Source: an uncultured Paracoccaceae bacterium (GTDB lineage Bacteria > Pseudomonadota > Alphaproteobacteria > Rhodobacterales > Rhodobacteraceae). From it: 64,000 nucleotides of DNA. A program made the position numbers and the translations under genes. Location of the stretch: NCBI GenBank assembly GCA_937146765.1, contig CAKZRP010000061.1, positions 1-64,000 of the forward strand. Direction: 5' to 3'. This document shows, piece by piece, positions 35,747 to 44,352 of the stretch; position 1 is the first letter of the stretch, and each line of letters begins with the position of its first letter. Below the pieces are notes generated by a model, which made no database searches, was not told the DNA's origin, and saw only the letters and a list, made by a program, of their open reading frames with translations.

Positions 35747-36508
35747 TCACAGGTTGGCACGGCGCACCCGTGCAAAGGTCAGGTCGCGCAGGATAACCTG
35801 GTTCATGTCCGGCGCTTCAAAGATCAGGTCCAGCCAGGCCTTGCTGATCCGCTTCTCGTTCAGTCGCGAATAGGCGAGGTCATATTCCACCATGGTGCGG
35901 CTCTCGCCCTGTGGCAGTGCCCTCACCAGTTGCTCGGTATTGGGACCGTGGCGCACGTTGAGGCGGGCATAGATCTCGATCGGTTGCTCGGTCTCGACGA
36001 TGCAGTCGAGTCGGATCAGATGGTCGCGGGTCAGCCCCCGCGTCGCCGCTTCCGGCAGGTCGATCACCAGCGACAGGAAGGAGCCGTCGAACTTGAACAC
36101 ATCGAGCCGCAGCCCATAGGGGGCGAGATCCTCTTCGCGGCTGTTGCGCAGCTGGCGCAGGGTCAGTTCGGTGATGGCGCAGTCATGAAACATCTGCACC
36201 TCCTCGCCGAGTTGGGTCTTGCTCGGCACCGAGGAGACCCCGGCCCGCGGCAAGGGGGCGCGCCAGAGTTCCGGCCGCCAGGCCCAATCGGTGCCATGCG
36301 GGCGGGCAAAGGTCTCGGATCCGATCAGCGGCAGGGCCAGCCGGTCGTCCGCGGTATGGATCAACTGGTCCAGATGGCTGCGCAGCCTGCGCGCCGCCCC
36401 GCGTTGCTGACGCAGCAACGACAATGGCGATTGCGCCGCCGCGCGGGCCGCCATGCGCCAATACCGGAGGGCACCGGTATGTATCAGCCGATCGATTAGT
36501 TTGCCCAT
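35747..36508 (-). CDS. Conserved hypothetical protein (probably the family catalogued as DUF6478)
   Basis: 253 residues from MGKLIDRLIHTGALRYW. The assignment to DUF6478 is from memory and unverified. A basic, helical N-terminal part (about 1-55) precedes a beta-rich domain (about 70-250) with DCAITELTLRQLRNSREEDLAPY, SFLSLVIDLPEAA and LDLIFEAPDMNQVILRDL, which resembles a carbohydrate-binding or jelly-roll sandwich. No signal peptide is visible. It is upstream of and probably co-transcribed with the 125-residue gene. The function is unknown. Confidence 0.65.
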   Translation of the reverse strand: MGKLIDRLIHTGALRYWRMAARAAAQSPLSLLRQQRGAARRLRSHLDQLIHTADDRLALPLIGSETFARPHGTDWAWRPELWRAPLPRAGVSSVPSKTQLGEEVQMFHDCAITELTLRQLRNSREEDLAPYGLRLDVFKFDGSFLSLVIDLPEAATRGLTRDHLIRLDCIVETEQPIEIYARLNVRHGPNTEQLVRALPQGESRTMVEYDLAYSRLNEKRISKAWLDLIFEAPDMNQVILRDLTFARVRRANL

Positions 36509-36745
36509 CCTGCCCCCGCGCGTCCTGGCACGTCCTCGCGCGTCCCTGTCCCGCAAATGTTGCCGCCTGCATCGTGCCGACTTATTGATCCGTCGACCTC
36601 TTGTTTCGCAAGACCTTTTTGCGTGGCCCTGCGGTACGTCCACCTGTCGTCACCTTAGCGAAGCCCGGGCCGCAGACAAAGGCGTTTGTGGCGACAGCCC
36701 GGCGTCTTTGCGGACAGCCGGTGTACAAGCGGGGTTTGGGACCGC

Positions 36746-37525
36746 TCAGCCGCGCGCGGTCTGCACTCCGGTCTCGCCCGGTCCCAGCGTCGGGCGCAGC
36801 AGCGGCCGTGCGCTCCGGACCGGAGCGGCGGGGGGCTGGTCCAACTGCTGTTGCGCGGGGGCGATGACCTCCGCCAGGCGGGTGGCGTTGCGCGAGGCGC
36901 GCATGAACTCGCGGATCAGCCGCGCGCCCTTGTCGCCGAGATAGCTGCTGCCATCCGGAGCATAGAGCGCCACCGAGACCAGATGCCCATGCATCACGAA
37001 GGCACCGCGCCAATGGGTGCGGCTGGCGCCTTCGGCGGAATGGCCGTCCAGATGCAGCTTGATCAGCGGCATGTCGCTATCGCTGCGGGTTTCCAGCACC
37101 TGCGCGGCGGACCGGGCCGAGGCAAAGGCCGCCTGCAGCGCCTCGGTCGAGGGGGCCGGAGTATCCGCCGCCACCGAACCGACGGTGGCGGTCAACATCG
37201 CCCCCTCGGAGCCGCGCAACCGCCCCACGGCATTGAGGCTGTCGCAACGCGCCAGCAGGGCAAAACCGCCGTTGTCGGTATGTTCTTCCATCTGGGCGTC
37301 GAAGCAAAAGCCGCTCGGGGCTGCGAGGATCAGGTCGCCATCGCCAAAGACGGCCGTGAGCGCCCGCCCCCGGCTCTGGCCCGGACGGGAGGCCTCCTCG
37401 CCCGGTGGGGCGAAGGCCAGGCGGTTGCCTTCCATGCAGCCTGCCAGCAGCAGGGGTGCCAGCAGCACCGGCAGCAGGATGCGCCAGACCGCAGCCCCGC
37501 AGCGCCGTGCGATGCGACGAAACAT
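36746..37525 (-). CDS. Putative lipoprotein
   Basis: 259 residues from an ATG at 37525, with a basic N-terminus, a hydrophobic stretch and a lipobox LLLAGC (Cys about 29). Longer in-frame starts exist (to 37639) but would bury the signal peptide. The mature part shows a mixed alpha/beta character with three more cysteines (CFDAQ, CDSL), no known domain, and a Pro-rich C-terminal tail. It is likely an envelope lipoprotein of unknown role. It is divergent from the pseudo-ABC gene, with 295 bases between starts. Upstream of its 3' neighbour the gap 36509-36745 shows nothing recognisable. Confidence 0.6.
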   Translation of the reverse strand: MFRRIARRCGAAVWRILLPVLLAPLLLAGCMEGNRLAFAPPGEEASRPGQSRGRALTAVFGDGDLILAAPSGFCFDAQMEEHTDNGGFALLARCDSLNAVGRLRGSEGAMLTATVGSVAADTPAPSTEALQAAFASARSAAQVLETRSDSDMPLIKLHLDGHSAEGASRTHWRGAFVMHGHLVSVALYAPDGSSYLGDKGARLIREFMRASRNATRLAEVIAPAQQQLDQPPAAPVRSARPLLRPTLGPGETGVQTARG

Positions 37526-37820
37526 GACAGCAGGAAGAGCGGCCGCAGCCGCCGGTCCAAACCCGAAAACGATCAACTTGTGCCCTCTCGACAGGTCCCC
37601 ATGCGCCCCCCAGCGCAAAATGGTAATCCTGTTTTGCATAGCTTAAAGTTTTAAACGCAGCCTTGTAGCCGAACAAGGGCTAACGAAGACTGAATGCGCC
37701 AGCCTTGAATTGTGGCGGGATCACGCTTACCTGACGCCCCTTCGCGCCTGCGGCTTCGCCCGGGGGCGCTCCGCCCCCTCCGATCCGGCCGATCCGCGGC
37801 CAGACACAAAGGACATCCCC

Positions 37821-40800
37821 TTGGAGCCGAGCCTCTTTGCCTTCATCTGGCGCTACTCCAGACGCCAGCAGCTCGGGCTCCTGCTGCTGACGGTGCTGTC
37901 CTTTCCCTTTCTTTACGCCAGCTTGGAATTGCCCAAGCGGATTGTGAACGACGCCATAGGCGCGCCTTCGGACTGGATCGACCTGCTGGGCTGGCGGCTC
38001 TCCTCCGAGGGCTACCTGCTGCTGCTCTGCCTTGCCTTTCTCGCTGCGGTGCTGGCCTCGGGGCTGATGAAGATGCGACTCAACACGCTCAAGGGGATCC
38101 TCTCCGAGCGGCTATTGCGCCGCCTGCGCTATCAGATGATCGCCCGGATGATGCGCTTTCCCTCCGCGCATTTCCGCACCACCTCGCAGGGCGAGATGGT
38201 TTCGCTCATCACCTCCGAATCAGAGCCGATGGGCGGGTTGATGGGCGATGCGGTGGCGCAGCCGGTGTTTCAGGCCGGGCAGATGCTGACCATCGTCTCC
38301 TTCCTCTTTGTCCAGAGCGTGTGGTTCGGCCTCGCCTCCGTCGCCCTGATCCCGCTGCAGGCCTGGCTCATTCCGATGCTGCAACGGCAGATCAACCTGC
38401 TGAACAAGGACCGCATCGCCGAGGTGCGCGCGCTCTCGGCCGAGATCGGCGAGACCGCCGCCGGGCTGGCCGATCTGCGCGGCAACGGTGGCTGGCGCTA
38501 CCGGCTGGCGCAGGTGGCGAACCGGCTGGGGCGGCTCTATGAAATCCGCCGCCGGATCTACATGAAGAAGTTCTTCATGAAGTTCCTCAACAACATGATC
38601 GGCCATCTGACGCCCTTCTTCTTCTATTCGGTGGGGGGGCTGCTGGCGATCCGGGGCGAGATCACCGTCGGGGCGCTCGTCGCCGCGCTGGCGGCCTACA
38701 AGGATCTCTCCGCACCCTGGAAGGAGCTTCTGGCCTATTACAACCAGGTGCAGGACATGGATCTGCGCTGGCAGGTGATGCGGGAGAAATTCGCCCCCCC
38801 GGGGATGCTGGACGAAGCCCTGTTCGAGGGCGAGCCGCGCAGCCTGCCGCATCTGCGCGGCGCGATCGAACTGCGCGATGTCACCGTGCGCGATGGCGAG
38901 GGCAAGGCGATCCTCGACGGGCTCAGCCTGACCATTCCCGCCGGGGCGCAGGTGGCGATCCAGAGCGCCTCCTCTGCCGAACGCCAGGCGCTGGCGCAGC
39001 TTCTGATCCGCGAGGTGCTGCCTGCCCGGGGCGAGGTGGTGATCGCGGGCCAGAAGCTGGCGGCGCTGCATCAGGGGGTGATCGCCGCCCGCATCGGCTA
39101 TGCCTATTCCGACCCCTATCTCTTTGACGGCTCTCTGGGGGACAATGTGCTGATGCCGCTCAGGAGTCGGCCGCGCGCCACACCGGCAGAGCTGCAGATC
39201 CTGCAGCGCGCCGAAGCGGTGCGCGCCGGCAATAGCGCCGATCCCCTGCAGGCGGATTGGGTCAACCCGGAGCTGGCCGGTCTCGGCACCGACCACGACC
39301 TGCGCGACTGGTGGTTCCAGCTGGTCGAGGCGATGGGGGTCGATGGCCAGCTCTTCCACCGCACCCTGCACACAAGGCTGGAGGCCCGGCACCGCGCGCT
39401 CGAGGCGCAGATCGTCGCCCTGCGCGACCAGATCGAAAGCAGGCTAGAGCAGAAGGGCCTGCGCGACGTGGTCTACCGCTTCCTGCCCGACCGCTACAAT
39501 CCGACCCTGCCGCTGGCGGAGAACATGCTCTTTGCCTTTCCGGTGCAGCCGGTGCCTGCCACGCTGTTCACCGACCCCGATGGCCCCTTCCAGCGGGTGC
39601 TGCGCGCCGAGGGGCTGGAGGAGGAGACCCGCGCCGTCAGCCTGACGCTGCTCGACACCCTGCAACGGACCTTCGGCAAGGGCGAGACCACGCATCCCCT
39701 GTTCCGCCGCCTTGGCCTTGACGAGGATCTTTATGCCCGCATCACCAAGGCCGCCGATCATCACGCCGGCGGCGGCGCGCTGGGACGCGAGGATCGGGCG
39801 CTGCTCTGCACCCTGCCCTTCCTGCTGACCGAGGAGCAATTCGGTCCCGGCCTGCCGCGCGCCTACAAGGCCCGCATCCTGCAGATCCGCGCCCGCCGCG
39901 ACGATCTCTTGCTGGCGGACTGCGGCGGGGTCTTCCGGCGTCTGCGGGCCGAGGAATATGCCCGCAAGCTCACCGTGCTGGAAAACGTGCTGTTCGGGCG
40001 GGTGTCGCTGCACGCGGGCGCCAAGGCGCAGGCGGTGGAGGATGTGGTGGCCGATGTGATGGCCGACCACGACCTGAAGGCGCGGCTGGCGCTGATGATC
40101 TACGACCTGCCCACCGGCCTCGGCGGCGCCCTGCTGGAACCGGTGTTCCGCGAACGCGCCGCCTTCACCCGTGCGGCGATCAAGCGGCCCGATATCCTGA
40201 TCCTCGACCGCATCCTCGCCAGCCATGATTCCGACAGCCGCCTGCGCACCCGCACCCGGCTGCAGGCGCTGCTGCCGAAGACCACGATGATCCACCTCGA
40301 GGCGCATTTCGAGAACCCCTCGCGCTATGACCTCTTCCTGAAGCTGAAGGACGGGCGGATCGAGGACGAGACCGAAGCCTCGATTGAAGGCGTCCAGGCG
40401 GAGCCCGAGGGCGGCGATTTCGACCGCAAGCTGGCGGTGCTGAGCGCGGTGGATCTGTTTGCGAAACTGGGTCCACGCCATCAGCGGCTGCTGGCCTTCT
40501 CCGCCTCCTGGGTCCGGGTGCCGACCGGGGCGGCGGTCTTTCGCGCGGGCGAGGTCGGCGATGCGGTCTACCTCTGCCTCACCGGGCAGGCGGACCTGCG
40601 CTTTCCCGAGGATGGCAGCCATCTCGACACGATCGGCCCCGGTCGCCTGATCGGCGATCTCTCGGTCATCACCGGCGAGCCGCGCCAGCTCGACCTCTTC
40701 GCGGTGGAGGATTGCGTCTTTCTGCGCATCGGTGCCGAAGAATACCGCACCGTGATCGAGAGCGACATCACCGTGGCGCTGCAATTGCTGCAAACGGTTT

Positions 40801-40871
40801 CCGGCCATCTCTCCGGTGCTGCGGTCGCCTTGCAGGAGGCGCGGTCGGGCAAGCGGGACGGGCAGGAGTAA
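37821..40871 (+). CDS. ABC-exporter-like protein with degenerate ATPase domain and C-terminal cNMP-binding domain
   Basis: 1016 residues from a TTG start preceded by AAAGGA at 37808-37813. Residues about 15-330 form an ABC exporter membrane domain (FRTTSQGEMVSLITSE, GGLLAIRGEITVGALVAAL). The nucleotide-binding domain starts about 347 (IELRDVTVRDGEGKAILDGLSL), but Walker A is replaced by IQSASSAERQAL (no GKS/T). The Q-loop reads YAYSDPYLF. A roughly 300-residue insertion separates this from the degenerate signature (LPTGLGGALLEPVFRERAAF, about 763-782) and a Walker B lacking its Glu (ILILDRILASHD, about 792-803). Residues about 868-985 are a Crp-type cyclic-nucleotide-binding fold (GEVGDAVYLCLTGQADL, GRLIGDLSVITGEPRQ). 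It is probably not an ATP-driven pump; it may be a cNMP-responsive membrane sensor or regulator. A CPBP protease gene follows. Confidence 0.85.
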   Translation: MEPSLFAFIWRYSRRQQLGLLLLTVLSFPFLYASLELPKRIVNDAIGAPSDWIDLLGWRLSSEGYLLLLCLAFLAAVLASGLMKMRLNTLKGILSERLLRRLRYQMIARMMRFPSAHFRTTSQGEMVSLITSESEPMGGLMGDAVAQPVFQAGQMLTIVSFLFVQSVWFGLASVALIPLQAWLIPMLQRQINLLNKDRIAEVRALSAEIGETAAGLADLRGNGGWRYRLAQVANRLGRLYEIRRRIYMKKFFMKFLNNMIGHLTPFFFYSVGGLLAIRGEITVGALVAALAAYKDLSAPWKELLAYYNQVQDMDLRWQVMREKFAPPGMLDEALFEGEPRSLPHLRGAIELRDVTVRDGEGKAILDGLSLTIPAGAQVAIQSASSAERQALAQLLIREVLPARGEVVIAGQKLAALHQGVIAARIGYAYSDPYLFDGSLGDNVLMPLRSRPRATPAELQILQRAEAVRAGNSADPLQADWVNPELAGLGTDHDLRDWWFQLVEAMGVDGQLFHRTLHTRLEARHRALEAQIVALRDQIESRLEQKGLRDVVYRFLPDRYNPTLPLAENMLFAFPVQPVPATLFTDPDGPFQRVLRAEGLEEETRAVSLTLLDTLQRTFGKGETTHPLFRRLGLDEDLYARITKAADHHAGGGALGREDRALLCTLPFLLTEEQFGPGLPRAYKARILQIRARRDDLLLADCGGVFRRLRAEEYARKLTVLENVLFGRVSLHAGAKAQAVEDVVADVMADHDLKARLALMIYDLPTGLGGALLEPVFRERAAFTRAAIKRPDILILDRILASHDSDSRLRTRTRLQALLPKTTMIHLEAHFENPSRYDLFLKLKDGRIEDETEASIEGVQAEPEGGDFDRKLAVLSAVDLFAKLGPRHQRLLAFSASWVRVPTGAAVFRAGEVGDAVYLCLTGQADLRFPEDGSHLDTIGPGRLIGDLSVITGEPRQLDLFAVEDCVFLRIGAEEYRTVIESDITVALQLLQTVSGHLSGAAVALQEARSGKRDGQE

Positions 40872-40973
40872 CCCCGTTCGGTGACAGGCAGGACAGCGCC
40901 TGCCCTCCGCACTGGTCAAAGAACACGCTGCCACATAAGAAGCTGTCAGTTTCAAAAGGACGTTACTTCCCCG

Positions 40974-41855
40974 ATGACCTACGCCCCGCATGACCTCCTG
41001 CTGACCGAGGCCCGCAAGAAGCCCGAGCTCTGGCGCCTCGCCGCCGGTGTCATGCTGGTGCTGGCGCTCTGGTTCATGCTGGGGCTGGCCTTCGACAGCC
41101 TGATCCTGCCGGTGGTGCTGGCGCTCACCGGCGGCGGCGACCTTGAACATGGCAATGACCCTGCGGGCATGGCGGTGCTGCTTGGCGGCTTCCTGCTGCC
41201 GACACTGGCGGTGGCCCTCACCCTGCCGATCCTGCACGGGCGCAGCCTCGCCTCGCTGCTCGGATCCCGCAGGCGTCTCTTGTGGCAGGGCGGACGGGTG
41301 CTTGCCGCGATGGCGCTGCTGATGGTGGTGATCCTGGTCCTGCCCCCCTATGACATGGGCGCGCCGGTAGAGCGCAACATGGCCCTGGGCCGCTGGCTCA
41401 CGCTCCTGCCGCTCTCCCTCCTGCTGGTGCTGATCCAGACCAGCGCGGAGGAAATCCTGTTCCGTGGCTACCTGCAACAGGGGCTCGCCGCCCGGTTCCG
41501 GAGCCCCCTTGTCTGGATGCTCCTGCCCTCCGCCCTCTTCGGCATGGGCCACTACATGCCCCAGCAGGCGGGCGACAATGCCTGGCTGATCGTTGCGGTC
41601 TCCGGGTTCTACGGGCTGTTGATGGCGGATCTCACCGCCCGCGCCGGCAGCCTCGGCCCCGCCATCGCGGTGCATTTCGCCAATAACGTCTGGTCGCTCC
41701 TGGTGGTCTCCACGCCCAGCAGCCTCTCCGGCCTCGCCCTGATGCTGCACCCCTTCCCGATGGAGGACGTCGCCGCCCTGCGCCCCTGGATCTGGCTCGA
41801 CTTCGCGGTGATCGCGGTTTCCTGGCTCGCCGCAAGGCTTGCGATCAGGGTCTGA
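40974..41855 (+). CDS. CPBP-family intramembrane glutamic protease
   Basis: 293 residues with about eight membrane helices. The family's motif 1 is visible as SAEEILFRGYLQQGL (EExxxR, about 161-166), motif 2 as FGMGHYM and motif 3 as HFANNVWSLL. CPBP (ABI/Rce1-like) proteins cleave membrane-anchored substrates. Bacterial members often serve bacteriocin self-immunity or signal-peptide trimming, but this one has no bacteriocin context. The ATG is preceded by AAAGGA at a long 13-base spacing. The gene is 102 bases downstream of the pseudo-ABC gene on the same strand, and the gap contains a partial dispersed repeat at about 40888-40905. Confidence 0.85.
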   Translation: MTYAPHDLLLTEARKKPELWRLAAGVMLVLALWFMLGLAFDSLILPVVLALTGGGDLEHGNDPAGMAVLLGGFLLPTLAVALTLPILHGRSLASLLGSRRRLLWQGGRVLAAMALLMVVILVLPPYDMGAPVERNMALGRWLTLLPLSLLLVLIQTSAEEILFRGYLQQGLAARFRSPLVWMLLPSALFGMGHYMPQQAGDNAWLIVAVSGFYGLLMADLTARAGSLGPAIAVHFANNVWSLLVVSTPSSLSGLALMLHPFPMEDVAALRPWIWLDFAVIAVSWLAARLAIRV

Positions 41856-41883
41856 TTGCAATTGACGCCAAGTCGCCTTATCT
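41856..41883 (+). promoter_or_regulatory. Possible accD promoter
   Basis: TTGCAA (41856-41861) and TTATCT (41878-41883) are separated by 16 bases and lie 34 bases before the accD start. Both deviate from the sigma-70 consensus but the geometry is right. The site begins immediately after the CPBP gene's stop. Confidence 0.35.
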
Positions 41884-41917
41884 GGGGAGCCAACCGCCAC
41901 AAGGCAGAGGCCTATAG

Positions 41918-42886
41918 ATGAACTGGATCACCAACTACGTCCGCCCCAGGATCAACTCGATCTTCTCCCGCCGGGAGGTGCCCGAGAACCTGTGGAAGAA
42001 ATGCGATGAATGCGGCACCATGCTGTTTCACCGCGAGTTGAGCGACAATCAGAACGTCTGTACCAATTGCGGCCACCATATGCACATCACGCCGCGCGCC
42101 CGTTTCGAGGCGCTGTTTGATGGCGGCATCTTTTCCGAGGTCAAAGTGCCGGAACCGGTGCATGACCCGCTGAAATTCCGCGACCAGAAACGCTATCCCG
42201 ACCGGATGAAGACGGCGCAGAAGACCACCGGCGAAAAAGAGGCGATGCTGGTCGCCCGCGGCGAGATCGGTCGCACCCCCATCGTGGCGGCGGCGCAGGA
42301 TTTCTCCTTCATGGGCGGCTCCATGGGGATGTTTGTCGGCAATGCCATCATCGCCGCCGCCGAGGAAGCGGTGAAGCTTGGCCGTCCGCTGGTGCTGTTC
42401 TCCGCCGCTGGCGGCGCGCGGATGCAGGAGGGCATCCTCTCCCTGATGCAGATGCCGCGCACCACCGTTGCCGTGCAGATGCTGAAGGAGGCAGGCCTGC
42501 CCTATATCGTCGTCCTGACCCATCCGACCACCGGCGGGGTGACGGCCTCCTATGCGATGCTGGGCGACGTGCATATTTCCGAACCCAATGCGCTCATTTG
42601 CTTTGCCGGGCCGCGGGTGATCGAACAAACCATCCGCGAGAAACTGCCCGAGGGCTTTCAGCGCGCCGAATATCTCCTCGATCACGGGATGCTCGACCGG
42701 GTGACGCCGCGCACCCAGATGCGCGAGGAGCTGGTGACCATCATCCGCATGTTGATGAACCTGCCGCCGCAGGTGCATGGCGACCTGCCCGCGCCGGAAC
42801 CCGAAGCGCCCGCCAAGGCCGAAGCGGTGAAAAAAGACGAAAAAGAACCCAAGCCTGCCGCAGACGCCAAAGACAAAAAAGCCTGA
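41918..42886 (+). CDS. accD: Acetyl-CoA carboxylase, carboxyltransferase subunit beta
   Basis: 322 residues. The N-terminal zinc finger has Cys29 and Cys32 (KCDECG) and Cys48 and Cys51 (CTNCGHH). The carboxyltransferase fold follows, with [39 protein letters not shown] and [14 protein letters not shown]. The C-terminal tail (about 285-322) is Lys/Glu/Ala-rich and disordered, as often in this lineage. It combines with AccA to transfer CO2 to acetyl-CoA, the first committed step of fatty-acid synthesis. AAGG at 41901 serves as the ribosome-binding site. folC follows after a repeat-filled gap, the usual accD-folC pairing. Confidence 0.97.
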   Translation: MNWITNYVRPRINSIFSRREVPENLWKKCDECGTMLFHRELSDNQNVCTNCGHHMHITPRARFEALFDGGIFSEVKVPEPVHDPLKFRDQKRYPDRMKTAQKTTGEKEAMLVARGEIGRTPIVAAAQDFSFMGGSMGMFVGNAIIAAAEEAVKLGRPLVLFSAAGGARMQEGILSLMQMPRTTVAVQMLKEAGLPYIVVLTHPTTGGVTASYAMLGDVHISEPNALICFAGPRVIEQTIREKLPEGFQRAEYLLDHGMLDRVTPRTQMREELVTIIRMLMNLPPQVHGDLPAPEPEAPAKAEAVKKDEKEPKPAADAKDKKA

Positions 42887-42909
42887 TCTGGCCTATTTTT
42901 GAATTTGCC

Positions 42910-43022
42910 TGACCGAAGGTCGGGCAGCGCCCGTCCCGCCCCCGTCAAACCGTCGGTTTGCTTTCGGTAAAGCTGGGGCGGGCGCTTCGCTTCCACCCCG
43001 ACGGGACGGGCGCTGCCCTTAT
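42910..43022. repeat. Dispersed palindromic repeat, copy 4, between accD and folC
   Basis: GGGCAGCGCCCGTCCC (42922-42937) and GGGACGGGCGCTGCCC (43003-43018) are a perfect 16-bp inverted repeat. Further pairing inside (CCGCCCC with GGGGCGG) makes a long hairpin. The left flank GACCGAAGGTCGGGCAGCGC and the right end GGGCGCTGCCCTTATC match the ends of the copy near 29.84-29.92 kb. It fills most of the 182-bp gap between two genes that would otherwise be transcribed together. Confidence 0.7.
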
Positions 43023-43068
43023 CGCTTGTGGCACCGCTGCGCTCCGTGATCAGACTGGATCACGTCAG

Positions 43069-44340
43069 ATGACCAAAGACACCTCCGACGCCATTCTCGC
43101 CCGTATGATGGCGCTGCATCCCAAGATCATCGACCTGACGCTGGACCGGGTCTGGCGTCTGCTGGCGGCGCTCGACAATCCGCAAGACAAGCTGCCGCCG
43201 GTGATCCATGTGGCGGGCACCAACGGCAAGGGCTCCACCCAGGCGATGATCCGCGCCGGGCTTGAGGGGATGGGGAAATCCGTCCACGCCTATACTTCGC
43301 CGCATCTGGCGCGCTTTCACGAGCGCATCCGTCTGGCGGGCGAGCTGATCTCCGAGGCCTATCTGACGCAGGTGCTGGACGAGTGCTACAGCGCCAATGG
43401 CGGCGAGAGCATCACCTATTTCGAGATCACCACCGTGGCGGGGCTCTTGGCCTTTGCCCGCACGCCGGCCGATTACACCCTGCTCGAGGTCGGACTTGGC
43501 GGGCGGCTTGATGCCACCAATGTCATCACGCCTGCGGTTTCGGTGATCACCCCGGTCTCGATCGACCACGAGCAATATCTGGGCAACACATTGGCCAAGA
43601 TCGCGGGCGAGAAGGCCGGCATCATCAAGCGCGGCGTGCCCGTTGTGGTCGGCCCGCAGACCGAGGAGGCGATGGAGGTGATCGAGGCCACCGCCTTGCG
43701 TCTCGGCGCGCCGGTGATCGCCTATGGCCAGCATTGGGACGTGCGCGAAGAGGCCGGTCGTCTGGTCTATCAGGACGATCACGGGCTGTTGGACCTGCCG
43801 CTGCCGGTCCTGATGGGCGCGCATCAGGTGCAAAACGCCGGCGCCGCTTTGGCGGTGCTGCGCCACCTCGGCGCGGATGAGGCGGCTTGCGAGGCGGCAG
43901 TGACCCGCGCCGAATGGCCCGCCCGGATGCAACGGCTGAAGACCGGCCCCTTGGTCGAGATCGCAGGCCCGGCAGAGCTCTGGCTCGACGGTGGCCACAA
44001 TGCGGCGGCCGGCATCGCGCTGGCCGAGGTGCTGTCCCGTCTGCCGAAGCGCCCAACACACCTCATTTGCGGCATGCTCAACACCAAGGATGTGACCGGC
44101 TACCTGCGCCCGCTCGCGGCCGAGGCCAGCAGCCTCACCGCCGTCTCCATCCCCGGCGAGGCCGCCACCCTCAGCGCCGAGGAAACCGAGGCAGCGGCGA
44201 AATCGGTAGCGCTTGAGGCTTACACGGCCGAGAGCGTGACCGAGGCGCTCAAGGCGATCCTCGCCCGCGATCCCGACAGCCGCGTGCTCATTTGCGGCTC
44301 GCTCTACCTGGCGGGCTCGATCCTGCGCGAGAACGGCTGA
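43069..44340 (+). CDS. folC: Dihydrofolate synthase / folylpolyglutamate synthase
   Basis: 423 residues of the Mur-ligase superfamily. It has P-loop VAGTNGKGSTQAMI (about 47-60), YTSPHLARFHERIRL, the FEITTVAGLLAFA region, LEVGLGGRLDATNVI, SIDHEQYLGNTLAKIAGEKAGIIK (with the conserved Lys) and WLDGGHNAAAG in the C-terminal domain. It ligates glutamate to dihydropteroate and extends folate polyglutamates. The ATG at 43069 is chosen; the frame is open back into the repeat element, which is not coding. It follows accD and converges with the DeoR-type gene after 12 bases. Confidence 0.95.
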   Translation: MTKDTSDAILARMMALHPKIIDLTLDRVWRLLAALDNPQDKLPPVIHVAGTNGKGSTQAMIRAGLEGMGKSVHAYTSPHLARFHERIRLAGELISEAYLTQVLDECYSANGGESITYFEITTVAGLLAFARTPADYTLLEVGLGGRLDATNVITPAVSVITPVSIDHEQYLGNTLAKIAGEKAGIIKRGVPVVVGPQTEEAMEVIEATALRLGAPVIAYGQHWDVREEAGRLVYQDDHGLLDLPLPVLMGAHQVQNAGAALAVLRHLGADEAACEAAVTRAEWPARMQRLKTGPLVEIAGPAELWLDGGHNAAAGIALAEVLSRLPKRPTHLICGMLNTKDVTGYLRPLAAEASSLTAVSIPGEAATLSAEETEAAAKSVALEAYTAESVTEALKAILARDPDSRVLICGSLYLAGSILRENG

Positions 44341-44352
44341 ACACCCGCGCGA

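Noticed and set aside
37710..37820. Earlier TTG start for the pseudo-ABC gene
   Set aside because: The extra 37 residues derive from a GC-rich palindromic stretch with no homology, and AAAGGA is correctly placed only for the TTG at 37821.
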